Positions 35,571 through 44,475 of a DNA stretch of 64,000 nucleotides are shown here, piece after piece. The translations under genes were made by a program, and so were the position numbers. The DNA is from a bacterium (lineage in GTDB: Bacteria > CLD3 > SB21), in the NCBI GenBank assembly GCA_013360215.1, contig JABWCP010000005.1, positions 175,575 to 239,574 on the forward strand, in the 5' to 3' direction. Under the pieces are notes generated by a model that had not been told where the DNA came from, made no database searches, and saw only the letters and a list, made by a program, of their open reading frames with translations. Each line of letters begins with the position of its first letter. The stretch's first letter is position 1.

Positions 35571-37850
35571 TCAAAACTGTATTGACCAACCGATCATATA
35601 ACTCCGTCCGGGCATACGATACCGCTCGATCTCTTCGTATTGCGTATTCGTAATGTTTTGCACTGCTATATACACGCTACATTTGGGTACAAACTCCACG
35701 GAGAGTTTGCCATTCAAAACAAAAAAAGCGTCCGGTTCGCTCCCGGGATAAATGGAAACTTCACGAATGGCGCTGTTATAACGACCATTGAGATTAAGAC
35801 TGACCGGCTCGTAGCCAGCGTCTATGTTAAAATTGAATGAATGTTTGGCTTTGTACGGCAGATCATGATTGCCTGAAGTATAACCGACATCGCGGGTTCC
35901 CGCATCTTTGGATATGTCCCGCGCATCAAGTAATGTATATCCCGCCGAAGCATTGAGATACTGTTTGTAAAAAACGTGGATGCTCGCTTCGACGCCGCGC
36001 ATGCGGGCACGATTGAGATTGACGACTTTGTAATATCCTTGATACGCCACCGCCGTATCGGCAATATACGCGATCATGTTTTTGTATTCATTCCAGAATA
36101 GCGAAATATCGTACGATGTAAAATCTGTGATTTTAAATTTGGTCCCGACTTCAAACGACGCGTAGAGTTTTTCCGATTTGAGATTAGGGTTCTGATGAAA
36201 GTGCAAATTGCCACCCTGTTCGTATTTGATATAACGTTCGGCGATGGACGGGTTACGAAACGCCTGCGCTACCAAAGCACGAACCGACCAATCTTTTTGA
36301 ATTTCATATACGGTTGAAACCTTAGGACTAAAATTACCCTCGCCATATCCATCGACAATTTTGTTGTAATCATAGCGAAGACCGAATGTCGTCGTGAGGC
36401 GATCGCTGAGTTTGATTTCATCTTGAGAATATGCGGCTACATTATACGCTGTATGTTTACCATACAATGTATTGGCCGGCCTTGCATCCACAAAATCCAG
36501 CTGCATTTCCATACCTGAAATCATGTAGTGCCGTTCGGACATATAATAGTCAAACTGTGTTACATTACCGATACGATGATTATTGATCGAAGTCTGGCGG
36601 ATACGTTCGTTACCCATTCGGCTCGAATCTTTCCAAAACGTGTACTCGGAATTATTCGTGTAATAATAGAACCGCGATGAGTATTTCAATTCTGAAGTCG
36701 GTATCGAATAATAATATAAGTCCGTGCTAAATTCGCTCCGTTTCTGGCGATTATCCAGTTTTGCCGGTGCGACATGATACGGCTGTAAAAAACTGAGCCA
36801 CGTGGCCGGATAGTCATTAGCCACATGATTATAATTCATTGCGAGTTGCAGATTTTTATTATTAGCAAAATGATACGCTGTTTTACCGTAAAGATTGATC
36901 ATATCAAATTCTGTATTTTGACGATGGCCGTCGTTGTGGCGGTGACCAGCCTCGATAAGATACGATAAGTTACCGACGCGGCGACTATGTGCTACTTCGA
37001 TTGTGTTAAATGCATTATACGCATCGTAACCGGTCCAGCCGGGAGCTTTCTCATAAAAACCATCTTCGGTATGAATCCGTGTCACAGCAACCGGTGACGG
37101 ATTTTTAGTAATAACATTGATCACACCGCCCATTGCCGATGACCCATACAGCGAGGAATAAGCGCCTTTGACTACTTCAATACGCTCGATGGAGTTGGTC
37201 GGAACCAAATTCCACAACGCACCGCCGGATTCCGGGCTCAACGCAGGTCGTCCGTCTATAAGCAGCAGCACACGGTTGCCGACGCCTGCACCCGCCACTT
37301 CCGATGAGCCGCGAATCGAAACCGCCTGCACATTGGATCCCGAAGAGCGGGTCAATTGTACACTGGGCGCAGACTCAATCGCCTGATCAAAGGTCGAAAT
37401 ATTTTTTTTCTGCATCTCTTCGGCGGTGATCACACCGACGCTGGCCGGCGCCAAATTGGCTGTGGTCTCCTTACGTGTCGCCGACACGACGATCTCTTCA
37501 GATGTGATTTCCGAAACGGCCAAACGTACCTCTATATGCGTCGTTTCACCGGTTTTTACTTTCACATTATCTAAGGCTTTTTTTTCGTATCCGATATACG
37601 TTGCGACGATCGTATAGATCCCTTGGGGCACTTTGATTATTTTAAAAAAACCCTCCGCATCGGAAACGGCACCGAGTATAGTACCGGCCACAGCCACATT
37701 CGCATATGCCAGCGGTGCACCGGAATTTTCTTCTGTTACTCGACCGCTGATTACACCGATCGTTTTGTTCTCGGTCTCGTTACCATTACCGGCAAATATA
37801 CTAGAACAACCAAAAAGAAAGATGATACCTATCCATCGAAACCATTTCAT
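35571..37850 (-). CDS. TonB-dependent outer membrane receptor
   Basis: The 759-residue protein has a signal peptide and a CarboxypepD_reg-like domain (~30-115, ISGRVTEENSGAPLAYANV). A plug domain (~125-240) follows with VLLLIDGRPALS and IERIEVVKGAYSSLYGSSAM, then a 22-strand-type barrel ending in an aromatic residue (MIGWSIQF). It imports a large substrate across the outer membrane using TonB energy. The regulatory-like N-terminus is common in FCB receptors. It starts one base after the M28 peptidase stop, so peptide import is likely. A TonB-family gene is at 47961-48746. Confidence 0.93.
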   Translation of the reverse strand: MKWFRWIGIIFLFGCSSIFAGNGNETENKTIGVISGRVTEENSGAPLAYANVAVAGTILGAVSDAEGFFKIIKVPQGIYTIVATYIGYEKKALDNVKVKTGETTHIEVRLAVSEITSEEIVVSATRKETTANLAPASVGVITAEEMQKKNISTFDQAIESAPSVQLTRSSGSNVQAVSIRGSSEVAGAGVGNRVLLLIDGRPALSPESGGALWNLVPTNSIERIEVVKGAYSSLYGSSAMGGVINVITKNPSPVAVTRIHTEDGFYEKAPGWTGYDAYNAFNTIEVAHSRRVGNLSYLIEAGHRHNDGHRQNTEFDMINLYGKTAYHFANNKNLQLAMNYNHVANDYPATWLSFLQPYHVAPAKLDNRQKRSEFSTDLYYYSIPTSELKYSSRFYYYTNNSEYTFWKDSSRMGNERIRQTSINNHRIGNVTQFDYYMSERHYMISGMEMQLDFVDARPANTLYGKHTAYNVAAYSQDEIKLSDRLTTTFGLRYDYNKIVDGYGEGNFSPKVSTVYEIQKDWSVRALVAQAFRNPSIAERYIKYEQGGNLHFHQNPNLKSEKLYASFEVGTKFKITDFTSYDISLFWNEYKNMIAYIADTAVAYQGYYKVVNLNRARMRGVEASIHVFYKQYLNASAGYTLLDARDISKDAGTRDVGYTSGNHDLPYKAKHSFNFNIDAGYEPVSLNLNGRYNSAIREVSIYPGSEPDAFFVLNGKLSVEFVPKCSVYIAVQNITNTQYEEIERYRMPGRSYMIGWSIQF

Positions 37851-37851
37851 A

Positions 37852-39114
37852 TCAAAACACCACTTTCATATCCAGCGTGTCTTCTCCGCGTTTTATTTTT
37901 ACACTGGTCGTTTCGCCTTTTGTAAATTTTGACAACGCTTGCATGTATGTTTGGATATCAAAAACGACGTGCTCTCCGATTTGAACGATGACATCACCGG
38001 CTTTTAGACCTGCTACAGCCGCCGGTTTTCCGTCTGTGACACCATCCACCCGCATGCCGCCGGTAAACGCGTAATCCGGTAAAATACCAAGTGTTACTTT
38101 AAACCGGGGCGAATCACTTGCGGTAGAATTATTGCGCGTCGCCGTAAAGGCCAATTTAGGCATGGCTTCGACTTTTTCGATAATGCGCTGAATATACTCC
38201 AATACATCTTTTTGACCGTCATAATTTACTTTGTCGGCGTCATCGCTCGGTTTGTGATAATCCGGATGTGATCCTGTGAAAAAATGCAGTACGGGAATAT
38301 TTTTCAAATAAAAACTGGTATGATCCGAGGGCCCAATGCCGCTGGAATCCGTTTTGATTTGAAAATCATGCGATGTATTACGAATAAGATTTTCTAATAC
38401 CGGGCTTGTCCCCGTGCCATATATCATGAGACGTCGAGCCGAATCCAAACGTCCGATCATATCCATATTAATCATAAGATGGACTTTATTGAGATCAATG
38501 CTCGGATTGGCCGTAAACGCCTTTGATCCCAATAAACCAAGTTCTTCGCCGGAGAAGGCGATAAACAAAAAATTATATTTTTCTTTAATTTTGTTCTGCC
38601 TGTAAAAGCGAGCCAATTCAAGCAACCCTGCCGTTCCCGATGCATTATCATCAGCGCCGTTGTGAATTTTTCCTTCCGGGTTGGGATCAAGAGACCCGCC
38701 TTGCCGACCTAGCCCGAGGTGATCGTAGTGCGCGCCGATAATGATCGTATTTTCAGCGCTATTATTCAGATAAGCAATCACGTTATACGCGGATCGTACA
38801 GGTTGCGTAGTATCTATCGCCGCATGGGGATTACTGCTATTACGCGGGCGAAATTCAAACTTTTGAAGAAATCCGTTGTTGGCGCCGTACGCTGTTAAGC
38901 CATAGCGCTTAAATTCCGATGCTATGTAACCTCGTGCTTCGGCTTCACCCGGTTCGCCGGTTCCGCGACCTTCCATTTCATCACCGCTGAGTTTTTGGAC
39001 ATGCCGTCTCAGGATAGATGCGTCGATTTGTGCATATACCGGTTTAATCAAAAAAAACAAAGTTGATGCGATGAGACTGAGACGTAAAATTTTGTTACGA
39101 ATGCGGCGCTTCAT
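37852..39114 (-). CDS. Exported M28-family aminopeptidase with PDZ domain
   Basis: The protein is 420 residues. A signal peptide (about 1-28) precedes an M28 zinc peptidase domain (~30-310) with the metal ligands in GAHYDHLG, ADDNASGTAGLLELA, FIAFSGEELGLLGS, NMDMIGR and IGPSDHTSFY. A C-terminal PDZ domain (~335-420, VTDGKPAAVAGLKAGDVI) follows. It trims N-terminal residues from peptides in the periplasm or outside. The ATG at 39114 has a GGGAGGA site six bases upstream, which fixes the start. It overlaps no gene but starts two bases after the PD40 gene. Confidence 0.93.
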   Translation of the reverse strand: MKRRIRNKILRLSLIASTLFFLIKPVYAQIDASILRRHVQKLSGDEMEGRGTGEPGEAEARGYIASEFKRYGLTAYGANNGFLQKFEFRPRNSSNPHAAIDTTQPVRSAYNVIAYLNNSAENTIIIGAHYDHLGLGRQGGSLDPNPEGKIHNGADDNASGTAGLLELARFYRQNKIKEKYNFLFIAFSGEELGLLGSKAFTANPSIDLNKVHLMINMDMIGRLDSARRLMIYGTGTSPVLENLIRNTSHDFQIKTDSSGIGPSDHTSFYLKNIPVLHFFTGSHPDYHKPSDDADKVNYDGQKDVLEYIQRIIEKVEAMPKLAFTATRNNSTASDSPRFKVTLGILPDYAFTGGMRVDGVTDGKPAAVAGLKAGDVIVQIGEHVVFDIQTYMQALSKFTKGETTSVKIKRGEDTLDMKVVF

Positions 39115-39116
39115 GA

Positions 39117-40172
39117 TCAATCCTCCCAATCGGCGATAAATAAATTAGTATCTCGTGTTCCGTTATTATTACGATTGGACGAAAAAATCAAGCGTTTCCC
39201 GTCCGGCGAAAACATGGGAAATGCATTAAAGATGCTTTCGTGCGTAATGCGCTCCAGTCCGTTGCCGTCGAGATTGATCATATAAAGTTGAAAATCATAG
39301 CCGCGTTGGGAGTGATGATTGGATGAAAAAATTATTTTTTTTCCGGACGGGTGAAAAAACGGCGCCCAGTTGGCCTTACCAAGTTGGGTGATCTGCCGCA
39401 GATCCGAACCATCCACATTGCATGTATAGATTTCCATATTGGTCGGTGCAACCAAACCTTGACTCAAAAGCTCTTTGTACTCTTTGATTTCATCTTCAGT
39501 TTTAGGGCGTGAAGCACGGAAAACCAGTTTTTTCCCGTCCGGCGAAAAAAAGGCCCCGCCGTCGTAACCAAGATCGTGGGTGACTTGTTTGAGTTGCGAA
39601 CCGTCGGTATTCATAGTCCAAAGTTCGAGGTCTCCGGAACGCGTACTGGTAAAAACAATCTTATCACCTTGCGGTGAAACCGTCGCTTCGGCATCATAAC
39701 CCGGCGTTTGTGTCAATGGTTGTAAAATACGCCCCTCGGTATCGGCTACAAAAATGTCATACGTATCAAAAATCTGCCACAGATATTTGCGATCGCTGCG
39801 GGAGGGCGGCGGGGGCGGGCAATCCTTTCCGCCAAGATGCGTCGAAGCATAGACAATGCGCGTATCGCCTTTAAGAAAATAAGAACACGTCGTACGACCT
39901 AATCCTGTACTCAACTGTTTTGGTTTGTACATAGAATCGGCGCTTGCAATATCCATCATAAAAATCTGATCACAGGACATGCCCCACGCCGGATTATTGC
40001 TTTGAAAAGTCAACTTCTTTCCGTCAAAACTAAAATACGCTTCCGCATTGTCTCCGCCAAACGTCAATTGACGCAGGTTTTTAAGATGCTTCTCCGTTGA
40101 CGGCGTTTGCGCCATCACTACGCCCGTAACCGTCAAAAGAACCCATCGCAACAGTGCACTCATTTTTTTCAT
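39117..40172 (-). CDS. Exported PD40 beta-propeller protein (TolB-like)
   Basis: The 351-residue protein has a signal peptide ending VVMAQ. It has about six PD40 blades, recognised by repeats of FSPDGKKLVFRASR, HPSGKKIIFSSN and FSPDGKRLIFSSNR. PD40 propellers bind proteins or peptides; TolB itself works in the cell envelope, but this protein lacks the TolB N-terminal domain. It is the first gene of the operon with the M28 peptidase, receptor and Cdd1-like gene, so it may bind substrate or assist the peptidase. Confidence 0.87.
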   Translation of the reverse strand: MKKMSALLRWVLLTVTGVVMAQTPSTEKHLKNLRQLTFGGDNAEAYFSFDGKKLTFQSNNPAWGMSCDQIFMMDIASADSMYKPKQLSTGLGRTTCSYFLKGDTRIVYASTHLGGKDCPPPPPSRSDRKYLWQIFDTYDIFVADTEGRILQPLTQTPGYDAEATVSPQGDKIVFTSTRSGDLELWTMNTDGSQLKQVTHDLGYDGGAFFSPDGKKLVFRASRPKTEDEIKEYKELLSQGLVAPTNMEIYTCNVDGSDLRQITQLGKANWAPFFHPSGKKIIFSSNHHSQRGYDFQLYMINLDGNGLERITHESIFNAFPMFSPDGKRLIFSSNRNNNGTRDTNLFIADWED

Positions 40173-40189
40173 CCCTGTTTCATATAAAG

Positions 40190-40232
40190 AAAAAAGGCAC
40201 GTGACGACAAAAGAGTCATCGTGCCTTTTTTA
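40190..40232 (-). terminator. Terminator after the lipoprotein gene at 40248
   Basis: Arms GGCACG plus TGAC pair with GTCA plus CGTGCC (one bulged T) around a 9-base loop, with A tracts on the left and T tracts on the right. It lies just downstream of the 40248 stop on the minus strand and upstream of the PD40 gene, so it separates the two units. Confidence 0.75.
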
Positions 40233-40247
40233 AAAATCATATTTATA

Positions 40248-40826
40248 TTAATGGAACCAGCTATTTACAAAACCAAAATCGGCTTTAAAATTGAGCGTCA
40301 ATTCATCACCGGCTTCCACAGTAATTGCCGCCGGTGCAGGGTAATCGTAACCCGGGAAGTAGGGTGGTGCCGGAGCAATGTATATACCGTGGCTTACGCT
40401 ATCCGGCATTTCCCAATGCACTCCGAGTGTTGCGGTTTTTTTGTCGGAGGAAACTGCACGGTTGGTACGAAATCCTACCGCCAACGCCGAGTATGTACCG
40501 GGTTCAACTTCAATTTCGTATTGATATGTCGAGTCACCGGCCACACGGGTAAAGACAACCGGATTATTGGCGTTGTATGGCGCACCATAAGGCACGCGAC
40601 CGCCAGGACCGTTTTTCCATACAGAATCTGCAAAAATCGTAACTTCTACTTCACCGCTGTCTTCGTCAGCTTTGGTAAAACTACCGGATGCTTTCCATAC
40701 GCTTACATTTTTGAAGGTTACGGTTCCTTTGATGGTAGCCGTTGTCGGCTTTTTGTCATCATCGCAGCCGGATAATATCATAATTCCTATGGCAAGGATG
40801 AGACTAAGTAATAACGTTTTTTTCAT
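40248..40826 (-). CDS. Lipoprotein with beta-rich domain, function unknown
   Basis: This 192-residue protein has a clear lipoprotein signal (MKKTLLLSLILAIGIMILSG before the Cys) and an Asp/Lys-rich linker. A beta-rich domain follows that starts TATIKGTVTFKN, as in carboxypeptidase-regulatory-like folds. I do not recognise a specific family. The start at 40826 has an AAGG site; upstream codons in the same frame would bury the signal. It is divergent from the ECF sigma gene and carries its own terminator, so it is a single-gene unit. Confidence 0.8.
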   Translation of the reverse strand: MKKTLLLSLILAIGIMILSGCDDDKKPTTATIKGTVTFKNVSVWKASGSFTKADEDSGEVEVTIFADSVWKNGPGGRVPYGAPYNANNPVVFTRVAGDSTYQYEIEVEPGTYSALAVGFRTNRAVSSDKKTATLGVHWEMPDSVSHGIYIAPAPPYFPGYDYPAPAAITVEAGDELTLNFKADFGFVNSWFH

Positions 40827-41034
40827 AAAATTGCCTTGTATAATGGTAGTAGGTTTAGTGACACTTGCAATATAGAGCCATAGAACACCTCTTGTCAATG
40901 CGACGAACCACCTTTTACAAATATATTACAAACAATGAGATATGATTAAAATTTTTAAATTCTATGACCAAAATCATGGTATTTTTTTAGTCCTTTTGTT
41001 GTGATTTTTTGTATGAAATCTTTACATTACATTT

Positions 41035-41061
41035 AAACTTTGGTACAGCGATCCCGTCTAA
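41035..41061 (+). promoter_or_regulatory. Possible ECF-type promoter ahead of the sigma factor gene
   Basis: AAACTT (41035-41040) and CGTCTAA (41055-41061) are 14 bases apart. This recalls ECF promoters, which usually have an AAC-type -35 and a CGTC/TCTAA-type -10. Autoregulation of ECF factors is common, but the spacing is short, so this is a weak call. Confidence 0.3.
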
Positions 41062-41091
41062 TAGAACACCAGGAGAAGAGAATACCGACGC

Positions 41092-41667
41092 ATGACGGAT
41101 CAGGAAATCATAGCAATATTTCAATCAGCCGAAGGCGCGAAACGTGATCAGGTTTTCGGCGACATCGTGCATCGGTATCGAGAGAGACTGTATGCGATCA
41201 TCATGGGTTTTACCAATGATCATGACGAAACAGATGACTTGCTTCAGGAAACATTTATCAAGGCGTATCAGCACTTGCATACATTTCGCGCCGAAAGTTC
41301 TTTGTACACATGGCTTTGTCGCATCGCAATCAATCTTTCGATTTCATATACGCGCAAAAGAAAATTGCGTCAGTTTTTCAGCGTAGATGCGATGGAAGAA
41401 ATTTTACCATCCGGACAAGATGGGCCGGACGCGACAACGGAAAAAACGGAACTGCGAAAGCATATCAAAAGAGCCGTTGATCAGTTATCGGAAAAACAAA
41501 AAAAGGTTTTTATTTTGCGTTATTATGATGAACTCAGCCATGCTGAAATTGCACAAATAACCGGAAATTCCGAAGGAACAATCAAAGCCAATTTTTTTCA
41601 TGCGATGAATAAAGTACAGGCGTATTTAGAAAAACATTATTTTGAAAAAGGAAAACCCCATGCGTGA
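41092..41667 (+). CDS. ECF-family RNA polymerase sigma factor
   Basis: This 191-residue protein has region 2 (~20-90, DLLQETFIKAYQHL) and region 4 (~125-180, VFILRYYDELSHAEIAQITG followed by SEGTIKANFFHAM), with no region 3. This is the layout of an RpoE-like ECF sigma factor that redirects RNA polymerase to stress genes. An AGGAGAAGAG site lies upstream. Its stop overlaps the next gene by eight bases, and that gene encodes the probable anti-sigma factor. Confidence 0.94.
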   Translation: MTDQEIIAIFQSAEGAKRDQVFGDIVHRYRERLYAIIMGFTNDHDETDDLLQETFIKAYQHLHTFRAESSLYTWLCRIAINLSISYTRKRKLRQFFSVDAMEEILPSGQDGPDATTEKTELRKHIKRAVDQLSEKQKKVFILRYYDELSHAEIAQITGNSEGTIKANFFHAMNKVQAYLEKHYFEKGKPHA

Positions 41668-42244
41668 CGAATGGGTAGCTTACCACAAAAACAAATTGTC
41701 GCCGGACGCGCGACGCCGGTTTGACGAAAACCTAATTTCCGATCCCTCTGAAAACGAGGCCTTTCAGAAATTCAGTCGCGTTGCGGAAGCTTTAGAATCG
41801 GCTCGTCCGGTCACGCCTGAAGGATATTGGCGAAACTTCAACGTACACCTGATGGATAGGATCGCCGAAAAACGTAAACCCCGTTTTTCTTTTTCTTGGA
41901 AACTTGCCATTCCTGCGATAGCGACAGCCGCTTTGGCTGTTTTTTTCCTCGTTCCGCTTAACACAGACGACACAACGGCTGTGCATCCGGACGTGTGGAA
42001 TGATTTAGCGTCTTCACTCGAATCCATGGAAACGTCCTCCGCGTTCGAGTCGGGCGCCGATATACAGATCGCATCCGAAGATGTCGAAGAAACAATGGTG
42101 ACAGCCGACGAATGGCATGATTTTTCAAGTGCTCTGGAATCTATTCGTTTTTCAGTCAATGAAACCAACGCCGACGGCACGGTTTGGGATAAAAGCGCCA
42201 AAGAAGAATTACTCAAAACACTCGATCAAACATCTATAATCTAA
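41660..42244 (+). CDS. Candidate anti-sigma factor, single-span membrane protein without Cys
   Basis: The 194-residue protein has a helical cytoplasmic N-terminal part (~1-80) and one membrane span (~88-106, LAIPAIATAALAVFFLV). An acidic, Ser-rich periplasmic part follows. Unlike zinc-type anti-sigma factors it has no Cys and no HxxxCxxC motif. The periplasmic part holds an internal repeat, VWNDLASSLESME against EWHDFSSALESIR. The start at 41660 has an AAAAGGA site and the gene overlaps the sigma gene, the usual layout for a sigma/anti-sigma pair. Assignment rests on context and topology, not on a signature. Confidence 0.72.
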   Translation: MRDEWVAYHKNKLSPDARRRFDENLISDPSENEAFQKFSRVAEALESARPVTPEGYWRNFNVHLMDRIAEKRKPRFSFSWKLAIPAIATAALAVFFLVPLNTDDTTAVHPDVWNDLASSLESMETSSAFESGADIQIASEDVEETMVTADEWHDFSSALESIRFSVNETNADGTVWDKSAKEELLKTLDQTSII

Positions 42245-42260
42245 TAATTCAATCATAGGT

Positions 42261-42788
42261 ATGCGCATGAAACTTTTTACGATCCTTGGTGTAACTCTGA
42301 TTCTCGGGACTTCAGGTGTATCTCTGCACGCGCAGGAAGACGCTGAGTTCAAAGAACGGATCATCGAAATCAAAAAGAAGAAACTGCTCGAATCCCTTGC
42401 ACTTTCTAAAGACAAGGAAAACCAGTTTCTCAAAGTGTATGACGAATATTTCGATAAGCGCCGCGACCTCAATCGCGAACGTAAGGCCGTTATGAAACGT
42501 ATCGCTCATATGTCACAGCTTCAGGCGGATGACATTCAGGGCGATAAAGTGACCAAAGCTATCGAAGAGCTCGGTTATGTCGAACGTAAAATCGTAGATC
42601 AACGTCAACGCACCGTCGAACAGCTGCGCGGCACTCTGACTGAACCCGAATTAGCAAAATTTGTGATTTTCGAACAGAATTTCCCAATCCGCATGCGGGA
42701 AATGATCTTTGATATCCGCGCCCGGAAACATAAAGACAAGGACATGCGCATGTTTATACCGCCGGGCGAGGACGATTTATTGGATTAA
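42261..42788 (+). CDS. Spy/CpxP-like periplasmic protein
   Basis: The 175-residue protein has a signal peptide ending SLHAQ and a long, charged helical body (~28-150), with LALSKDKENQFLKVYDEYF and repeated Lys/Arg/Glu runs. The layout is like Spy/CpxP envelope chaperones or metal-sensing periplasmic proteins. The LTxxQ motif is only partly seen. It follows the anti-sigma gene by 16 bases and may be a target or feedback regulator of the ECF system; that is inference. Translation could start at 42261 or at the Met two codons later. Confidence 0.72.
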   Translation: MRMKLFTILGVTLILGTSGVSLHAQEDAEFKERIIEIKKKKLLESLALSKDKENQFLKVYDEYFDKRRDLNRERKAVMKRIAHMSQLQADDIQGDKVTKAIEELGYVERKIVDQRQRTVEQLRGTLTEPELAKFVIFEQNFPIRMREMIFDIRARKHKDKDMRMFIPPGEDDLLD

Positions 42789-42963
42789 ATGAGGTAGGTC
42801 ACAACTTATATTTTGGCAGGATAATATCGAGACACAAAAATTACCTTCGCACACTTAACTGAAGGAAATCGAAGCGTAGATGTAAACACAACATCAATCT
42901 ACAATTCACCGTTTTACACCAAAAGCAAAATATCGGGATAAGTATAAAACTGTAATCTAAAAC

Positions 42964-44463
42964 TTATTTCTTGTCGTTATGACAATCGTAACAACTCATT
43001 TCCTGCCACGCTTTATCCACATTAACCGGATGGCGGTAATTCAAACCCTGCATTGAAACCTCTTGTTTGTCATTTTCAAACTTCTGCGCAAGCAACGTGT
43101 GGCAAACATTACAATCCCGTGAAATCACTTTACCATCATCGCTTTTGTGTTTGCCGTCATGACAACGGAAACATCCTGCGGCATACATATGTCCTATATT
43201 ATCCGGATAACCACGCCAGTCAGCACGCATTTCAGGAAAATAATTACGACTGTATATTTTTTGCGTTTCCTGTATCGCTTTATCCACCTTAGCGGATTGA
43301 TGTTTAGAAATATCAGGATAATTTTGACTGTAAAAATCCCGTATCACAATCGCGATGCTGTCCATCGCTCGGGATGTAGATGTATAAGGTATCTCCAACG
43401 CTTTGATAGAAATGTTTTTGGCATACGGCAATGACGGATCAATCCAACCGAGCTGCATATATTGATTGACCTGATTAGCCGGATGGTTGTATTTATGGCT
43501 TGGACGATTGTGGCAATCTATACAATCCATGCGGCGCGTTTCATGGTTTTTCAACTCAGCTTCTGAAATTTTGTTCTCCGTGGATTGATATACAGTTTCT
43601 TTCCCCGTTTTTTTATCGCGAATACGGACCCATGGAATTTCCTGACGTTTGTGATCGGTAGAGACATAGTCCACTTCATTGGCAATATTCATGTGCCAGT
43701 GAATACCGTCGGTGTTACCGGACAGTTCATTGCCACCGCCGATGCGCATAAGTAAATTCAGCGTCCATTTGGTATTGTTCTCATCTGAAACGTAATACGT
43801 AAGGGCGCGTTGCTTTTCACTGAAAAAATGGCGTGGCCAGTGGCACTGTTCGCATGTTTGTTGTGCGGGACGCAGATTCTCAATGGGCGTCGGTATCGGT
43901 TTAGAAAATTTATTAAAAAGCACCGAATATACCTGATACGCACCGGAAATTTTAGCTTTAACAAACCATTCCGCACCGGAGCCTATGTGACACTCGGCAC
44001 ATGGGACGCGTGCATGCGGTGAATGCGCATAGGCCGTATATTCGGGGTGCATGACATTATGGCAAACTTCACCACAAAACTGTACCGAATCCGAATATTC
44101 TAAAACTTCCATACTGCCAAACGCCGATAAACCGAGCAAAATAATCGTTCCGAAAAAAAACACGGCGGTTGCGCGGCGATGACGCGGATCATTGAGGTCT
44201 ATGTGTGGTAGATGTCCTTCGGAGGGTGTTCCGCGCGCAATACGTTTCTTTTCGCGCCATGCGCCATATGCAATCATCAATAAACCGAGTATCAGAAACG
44301 CCGGCGCTACCATGAAAGTAAAAATACCCATGTACGGATTGCTATGATCCGCCGTAAATTCGATAAGAAAAAGGAAAATAAAGACGGCAAAACTAGTAAC
44401 CGACAATGCGGCGCCACTCATACTTACCATATTATAGAGTGACGGAGGAAATAATCGTCTCAT
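42964..44463 (-). CDS. Membrane-anchored multiheme c-type cytochrome, NapC/NirT-like
   Basis: The 499-residue protein has three membrane spans in the first ~125 residues and then seven heme sites. The first is CGEVCH, a CX3CH motif followed by NVMHPEYTAYAHSPHARV. The other six are normal CxxCH (PCAECH, TCEQCH, DCIDCH, CFRCH, DCNVCH and CYDCH). The CGxxCHxVMxPEY part is typical of NapC/NirT-like quinol-oxidising anchors. It would take electrons from menaquinol and pass them to periplasmic partners. It begins 12 bases after the 13-heme gene, with a GGAG site, so both are co-transcribed. No terminal reductase is next to it. Confidence 0.9.
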   Translation of the reverse strand: MRRLFPPSLYNMVSMSGAALSVTSFAVFIFLFLIEFTADHSNPYMGIFTFMVAPAFLILGLLMIAYGAWREKKRIARGTPSEGHLPHIDLNDPRHRRATAVFFFGTIILLGLSAFGSMEVLEYSDSVQFCGEVCHNVMHPEYTAYAHSPHARVPCAECHIGSGAEWFVKAKISGAYQVYSVLFNKFSKPIPTPIENLRPAQQTCEQCHWPRHFFSEKQRALTYYVSDENNTKWTLNLLMRIGGGNELSGNTDGIHWHMNIANEVDYVSTDHKRQEIPWVRIRDKKTGKETVYQSTENKISEAELKNHETRRMDCIDCHNRPSHKYNHPANQVNQYMQLGWIDPSLPYAKNISIKALEIPYTSTSRAMDSIAIVIRDFYSQNYPDISKHQSAKVDKAIQETQKIYSRNYFPEMRADWRGYPDNIGHMYAAGCFRCHDGKHKSDDGKVISRDCNVCHTLLAQKFENDKQEVSMQGLNYRHPVNVDKAWQEMSCYDCHNDKK

Positions 44464-44475
44464 AGTTCGGCTCCG

